Below are positions 60,137 to 64,000 of a stretch of DNA of 64,000 nucleotides, piece after piece. Below the pieces are notes generated by a model, which saw only the letters and a list, made by a program, of their open reading frames with translations, ran no database searches and had not been told where the DNA came from. The stretch covers positions 1 to 64,000 of the forward strand of contig CAKRQP010000003.1 of assembly GCA_934393555.1 (NCBI GenBank), in the 5' to 3' direction. Numbering within the stretch: the stretch's first letter is position 1; each line of letters opens with the position of its first letter. This DNA comes from Limivivens sp934393555. Lineage in GTDB: Bacteria; Bacillota; Clostridia; Lachnospirales; Lachnospiraceae. A program made the position numbers and the translations under genes.

Positions 60137-60230
60137 TTTGAACGCAGAATAAGCATTCCCTCGCTTTATCTTGAGACATGCCTGGCATTGTATAGAAGTC
60201 TGTATCAGCCGCAGGCAAAATAAGGATCTG
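60137..60230 (+). repeat. Second copy of the spo0A-leader sequence, upstream of tldD
   Basis: 60137-60165 matches 48467-48495 at 25 of 29 positions, all four differences being transitions, and keeps the GAAT/ATTC hairpin. Downstream it folds differently: GCCTG/CAGGC and GGC/GCC enclosing TATAG-AAGT-CTGTA (60180-60214). No convincing promoter was found directly before it. tldD starts at 60268. Confidence 0.55.
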
Positions 60231-60267
60231 TGACAGTGGTATGGACGATAGTAAGGAGGAAAAACGC

Positions 60268-61689
60268 ATGCAGGTGAAAATGTCGGAACACCTGACAGCA
60301 GTAAAACCGGATATGCAGAAGCTCATCGGGCTTTTGAAAAAGGAATTTACTTATGTCAGCGTACTGTGTACGGATGTCACAGGTACGACTTATCTGGTGG
60401 GGCAGCGTCAGACCAGCGTTGGTGATTATGGTTTCAACGAACGCGGGTTTGTGGTTCGTGTATACGAAAACAGCTGCTATATGGAATACTCATTTAATGA
60501 ATACGAAGAAGTTGAGGAACTGGCAGCTGAAATCACGGGAACTTTGAGGAAAGAGCTTTCTGCGATGGAAGCACTTGGAATAGAAAAGCTGGAAGCTCCG
60601 CTGATCCATGAAGAAAAGATGGAAAAAACCATGAATGGAGAGATCGGAGAGGATCCGATGGCTGTTTCTCCGGAAGAAATTCTGGCACGGCTGAAAAAGA
60701 TCAGTGATACGGGAGCTGAAGGAAAGTTTGTCATTGATTTCCGGGTGGCTGCCCAGTTTGCACATGTGAACAAACTGTTCCTTTCAGAAAAAAAGGATCT
60801 TATGCAGACTTATGCTTTTGCAGAAGGCATGGCAGCAGCCATTGGTGCCGACGGGGAAAAACAGGATATGATCTTCCGTGGCTTTTCCGGTCTGAAGGGA
60901 GCAGAGCTTCTGGATGAGATCGGTGGTACCGTAGATGAACTTTTGAAACTTCTGGATGAGAAGCTTCATGCAGATCCTGTAGTTCCCGGTATGTATGACG
61001 TCATCACTGCTCCGGAGGTCACCGGTCTGATTGCACATGAGGCTTTCGGTCATGGGGTGGAGATGGACATGTTTGTAAAGGAACGGGCCCTTGCAAAAGA
61101 ATATCTGGGCAAAAAAGTAGCTTCTGATATTACTTCCATGAAGGATGGCGCTGCCAGTGCTGCAGAAGTCAGCAGTTATCTTTTTGACGATGAAGGAACA
61201 CTGGGAACAGACACGACTATTATTGAAAATGGAACGCTGGTGACGGGTATCAGTGATCTTCTGAGTGCGCTGCGTCTGGGAACAGCCCCGACTGGAAATG
61301 GTAAAAGAGAGAGCTTTGAGAGAAAAGCCTACACTCGTATGACGAATACATTCTTCACTGCCGGAGAGAATACGCTGGATGAGATGATCGCTTCCATCAA
61401 GGATGGTTATCTTCTGGAGGGAGCCCAGTCAGGTATGGAGGATCCCAAGCACTGGGGGATCCAGTGCATGGTTTCCATGGGAAGAGAGATCAAAGACGGA
61501 AAGCTTACCGGAAAGGTGGTCGGTCCGCTGACACTTACCGGCTATGTGCCGGATCTTCTGAAGAGTATCACCATGCGTTCTGACAAGGTGGAACTTTTTG
61601 GAACAGGAGCCTGTGGAAAAGGGTACAAAGAATGGGTGAAGGTCAGTGACGGTGGCCCATACCTGAAATGTAAAGTGAGGTTGGGATAA
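60268..61689 (+). CDS. tldD: TldD-family metalloprotease
   Basis: The 473-residue protein carries the zinc motif HEAFGHGVEMD and the C-terminal TldD glycine-rich region (GTGACGKGYKEWVKVSDGGPY). TldD/TldE heterodimers degrade unfolded peptides through a narrow tunnel and in some bacteria process RiPP precursors. ATG 60268 follows AAGGAGG; an earlier ATG at 60241 has no site. Overlaps tldE by one base. No RiPP precursor seen nearby. Confidence 0.92.
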   Translation: MQVKMSEHLTAVKPDMQKLIGLLKKEFTYVSVLCTDVTGTTYLVGQRQTSVGDYGFNERGFVVRVYENSCYMEYSFNEYEEVEELAAEITGTLRKELSAMEALGIEKLEAPLIHEEKMEKTMNGEIGEDPMAVSPEEILARLKKISDTGAEGKFVIDFRVAAQFAHVNKLFLSEKKDLMQTYAFAEGMAAAIGADGEKQDMIFRGFSGLKGAELLDEIGGTVDELLKLLDEKLHADPVVPGMYDVITAPEVTGLIAHEAFGHGVEMDMFVKERALAKEYLGKKVASDITSMKDGAASAAEVSSYLFDDEGTLGTDTTIIENGTLVTGISDLLSALRLGTAPTGNGKRESFERKAYTRMTNTFFTAGENTLDEMIASIKDGYLLEGAQSGMEDPKHWGIQCMVSMGREIKDGKLTGKVVGPLTLTGYVPDLLKSITMRSDKVELFGTGACGKGYKEWVKVSDGGPYLKCKVRLG

Positions 61690-62960
61690 TGGATAGATTA
61701 TATGAGATTCTGGAAAAAAGCGGAGCCAGTGATTTTCTGATCCGTGAGACGACCACCTGCTCCAGGGAAGCCTTCTTTATCGGACAGAAGCTGGATATGG
61801 GCAGAGCCAAAGAAGTCCGCCACACCTTTGTGACGGTCTACGTGGACAGTGAAGACGGTAAATTCCGTGGAAGCGCCACAAAAGAGATCCATCCCTCCAG
61901 TACACAGGAGGAGATGGAGCATGAGATCCAGGCGGCACTTTTTGCGGCAAAATTTGTAAAAAATCCCTGGTATCCGGTGGTGACAGGCACCAGAGCTGAG
62001 GCGGCAGAAAAATCAGCGTCCGATCTGGACGAAGATCTGATCCGCATCATCAAAACTCTTCAGGCAGTGCGGACAGAAGCGGATGAAAAAGTGAATTCCT
62101 GTGAGATCTTTGTCAATCAGAAACAGACCCGCATCCGCAATTCCAGAGGAGTGGATGTAAGCTTTTCCGGCAGTGACTGTCAGACAGAACTGGTGATCAA
62201 TGTAGAGAAAGACGGACATGAGATCGAGCTTTTAAGGGAAATCTGTTTTTCGGCGGAAGATACTGCCAGAGTCACAGAAGAGGCAAAAAAACTGTTTCTC
62301 AGCGGACATGACCGGCTGAATGCAAAACCCACTACACAGCAGGAGCACGGAACGATTCTTCTGACCGGAGACGACGTGGCGGGATTTTTCCGTTATTTTA
62401 CGGCACATTCCAACGCTTACAACCAGTACATGGGCGTGGCGAAGGCCAGGATCGGTGAAAAAATGACAGGAGAAGAAGCGGATCCGCTGACGATCCGTCT
62501 GGTTCCTGAAATGGAAGGTTCCACAAGAAAGGAACCTTATGACAGCGATGGAAATCCGGTGAAGGAACGACTGCTTTTTGAGGACGGTGTCTGCAGGAAT
62601 TTCTGGGGAAGTACACAGCATGCCTATTATATGAAAATGGATCATACCACTTCTATGAACAATATGATCGTTTCCGGTGGTGATCTTTCAGAAGCAGAAC
62701 TCAGAAAAATCCCGCATCTGGAGATCACAGAATTCAGCTGTTTTGATATGGATCCGGTGTCCGGAAGCTTTGGAGGAGAGATCCGGCTGGGTTACGAATC
62801 TGACGGAAAGACGAGACGATCCGTGACTGGCGGTTCTCTCTCCGGAAATTACGGTAAAATTTTGAAAAACATAAAATTTTCAAAAGAGACCAGACAGATC
62901 AACAATTTCATTGTGCCGTGTGCTGTTCTGCTGGAAGATGTGAGTATCGCAGGCTGTTAA
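61689..62960 (+). CDS. tldE: TldE/PmbA-family partner protein
   Basis: The 423-residue TldE-type subunit lacks the HExxxH motif and forms the tunnel with TldD. Characteristic C-terminal region: TTSMNNMIVSGGDLSEAEL and GSFGGEIRLGYESDGK. Its start overlaps the tldD stop, so they are co-translated and would act together. Confidence 0.88.
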   Translation: MDRLYEILEKSGASDFLIRETTTCSREAFFIGQKLDMGRAKEVRHTFVTVYVDSEDGKFRGSATKEIHPSSTQEEMEHEIQAALFAAKFVKNPWYPVVTGTRAEAAEKSASDLDEDLIRIIKTLQAVRTEADEKVNSCEIFVNQKQTRIRNSRGVDVSFSGSDCQTELVINVEKDGHEIELLREICFSAEDTARVTEEAKKLFLSGHDRLNAKPTTQQEHGTILLTGDDVAGFFRYFTAHSNAYNQYMGVAKARIGEKMTGEEADPLTIRLVPEMEGSTRKEPYDSDGNPVKERLLFEDGVCRNFWGSTQHAYYMKMDHTTSMNNMIVSGGDLSEAELRKIPHLEITEFSCFDMDPVSGSFGGEIRLGYESDGKTRRSVTGGSLSGNYGKILKNIKFSKETRQINNFIVPCAVLLEDVSIAGC

Positions 62961-63040
62961 GGGATGTATAGGAAAACGTCTTTGGGGATAAACAATAAAA
63001 AGAGAAAACTGTTGGGTTTACCAGGAAGGAGACAAGAAAA

Positions 63041-64000
63041 ATGGAAAATGTTCAGATCGCATTGCTGGGCCTTGGAACGGTGGGTACCGGTGTCTATAAA
63101 GTATTGAAAGCACAGAAAGAAGAAATTTCCCATAAAGTAGGTACGGAGATCCAACTGAAAAAAATTCTTGTACGGAATACAAAGAAAGCAGCAGAAAAGC
63201 TGGATGATCCTTCCGTCCTTACCACAGAATGGAAGAGTATTCTGGATGATCCGGAAATTTCTGTTGTTGTGGAGGTCATGGGCGGCATTGAGCCTGCCAG
63301 AAGCTATATCCTGGACGCCCTGCATGCCGGAAAAAGTGTGGTGACAGCCAATAAAGATCTTTTGGCATCTCATGGAAAAGAACTGATGGATGCCGCAGCA
63401 GAAGCAAAAGTTGATCTTCTCTTTGAAGCTTCTGTGGCAGGCGGAATCCCTATCATCCGTCCTCTGAAGGAGTGCCTGGCCGGAAATCAGATCTCTGAGG
63501 TGATGGGAATTGTCAACGGAACCACCAACTTTATCCTGACGAAAATGGCAGAGGAAGGAATGGAATTCAAGGAGGCTCTGGCACTTGCCACGGAGCTTGG
63601 TTATGCGGAGGCTGATCCTACCGCAGATATTGAAGGACTGGATGCAGCCCGAAAAATGGCGATCCTGGCGTCCATTGCCTTCCATTCCCGGGTGACATTT
63701 GATGATGTCTATACGGAAGGGATCACAAAGATCACAGCGACAGATATCCGTTATGCCAAAGAAATGGGCTGCGACATCAAGCTTCTGGGTATGGCGAAGA
63801 ACACACAGGAAGGTATTGAGACCAGAGTACAGCCCATGCTGATCCCGAGCACACATCCGCTGGCTTCTGTGCGGGACTCTTTCAATGCAGTCTTTGTCCA
63901 TGGGGATGCAGTGGATGATACCATGTTTTACGGAAGAGGCGCAGGAGAACTTCCGACTGCCAGCGCAGTAGTCGGAGATATCCTGGATGCTGTCCGTAAT
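63041..64000 (+). CDS. hom: Homoserine dehydrogenase (partial, 3' end outside window)
   Basis: 320 codons are visible from ATG 63041 (AAGGAG 9 nt upstream). NAD(P) motif ALLGLGTVGTGVYKV at the N-terminus, SVVTANKDLLASHGKEL, and EASVAGGIPIIRPLKE with NGTTNFILTKM of the catalytic domain. It reduces aspartate semialdehyde to homoserine, the substrate of MetA at 28.4 kb. A C-terminal ACT domain, if present, lies outside. Confidence 0.95.
   Translation, partial: MENVQIALLGLGTVGTGVYKVLKAQKEEISHKVGTEIQLKKILVRNTKKAAEKLDDPSVLTTEWKSILDDPEISVVVEVMGGIEPARSYILDALHAGKSVVTANKDLLASHGKELMDAAAEAKVDLLFEASVAGGIPIIRPLKECLAGNQISEVMGIVNGTTNFILTKMAEEGMEFKEALALATELGYAEADPTADIEGLDAARKMAILASIAFHSRVTFDDVYTEGITKITATDIRYAKEMGCDIKLLGMAKNTQEGIETRVQPMLIPSTHPLASVRDSFNAVFVHGDAVDDTMFYGRGAGELPTASAVVGDILDAVRN

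Noticed and set aside
1..64000. CRISPR arrays, rRNA genes, prophage or insertion sequences
   Set aside because: No regular spaced repeats, rRNA, transposase, integrase or phage structural genes were seen on either strand.

Overview
The window looks like chromosome of a spore-forming Lachnospiraceae-type Clostridium relative (Firmicutes, low to mid GC). The evidence is strong GGAGG ribosome sites, many TTGACA-N17-TATAAT promoters, PolC-type DNA polymerase, the spoIIIA operon, spoIVB and spo0A, a DUF5688 protein (a family I associate with Lachnospiraceae) and an acetyl-type MetA. I see no prophage, CRISPR array, rRNA operon or intact insertion sequence. Both window edges cut a gene.

Layout. 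1-3.6 kb: a nucleotide-sugar dehydrogenase fused to an XRE helix-turn-helix (cut by the left edge), a C-terminally shortened AAA-like ATPase, and a DJ-1/PfpI protein without its nucleophilic cysteine. 3.6-9 kb: a cellobiose phosphorylase diverging from its probable LacI regulator with matching operators, then folA and ilvE. 9-12 kb: a GHKL histidine kinase and LytTR response regulator diverging from a secreted acidic protein, with a direct repeat between them that fits a LytTR operator. 12-20.4 kb: a structured RNA with its own promoter and terminator, then ispG-polC-alaA-like-yqeG and efp. 20.5-24 kb: a secreted protein, a DUF5688 protein, tRNA-Arg(CCG) and a membrane-anchored SH3b protein. 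24-30.5 kb: rluF-ligA-cls, metA and arcC.

30.5-31.4 kb holds no gene but contains a perfect-consensus promoter, about 330 nt of foldable sequence and a strong terminator: a probable long non-coding RNA. It is followed by spoIIIAA-AH, prfC, and then a cluster in nearly Bacillus order: asp23/yqhY-nusB-xseA-xseB-ispA-dxs-tlyA-nadK-argR-recN-spoIVB-spo0A. The spo0A leader is itself a closed RNA structure downstream of a perfect 0A box, and 29 nt of it recur upstream of tldD. 49.4-56.5 kb: glgA, a cell-wall-binding-repeat protein, a SpoVB/MurJ-type flippase, iscR-iscS-iscU, and a PHP histidinol phosphatase with a structured leader. 56.8-64 kb: gap-pgk-tpiA, tldD-tldE, and the start of hom (cut by the right edge).

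The protein content is mainly housekeeping metabolism and sporulation. The least explained parts are RNA: four structured leader or stand-alone RNA candidates (12.09-12.25, 30.92-31.25, 48.46-48.58 and 56.49-56.64 kb on the minus strand), plus the repeat shared by the spo0A and tldD leaders. Recognition of all families is from sequence reading and memory of family features; no database search was run.
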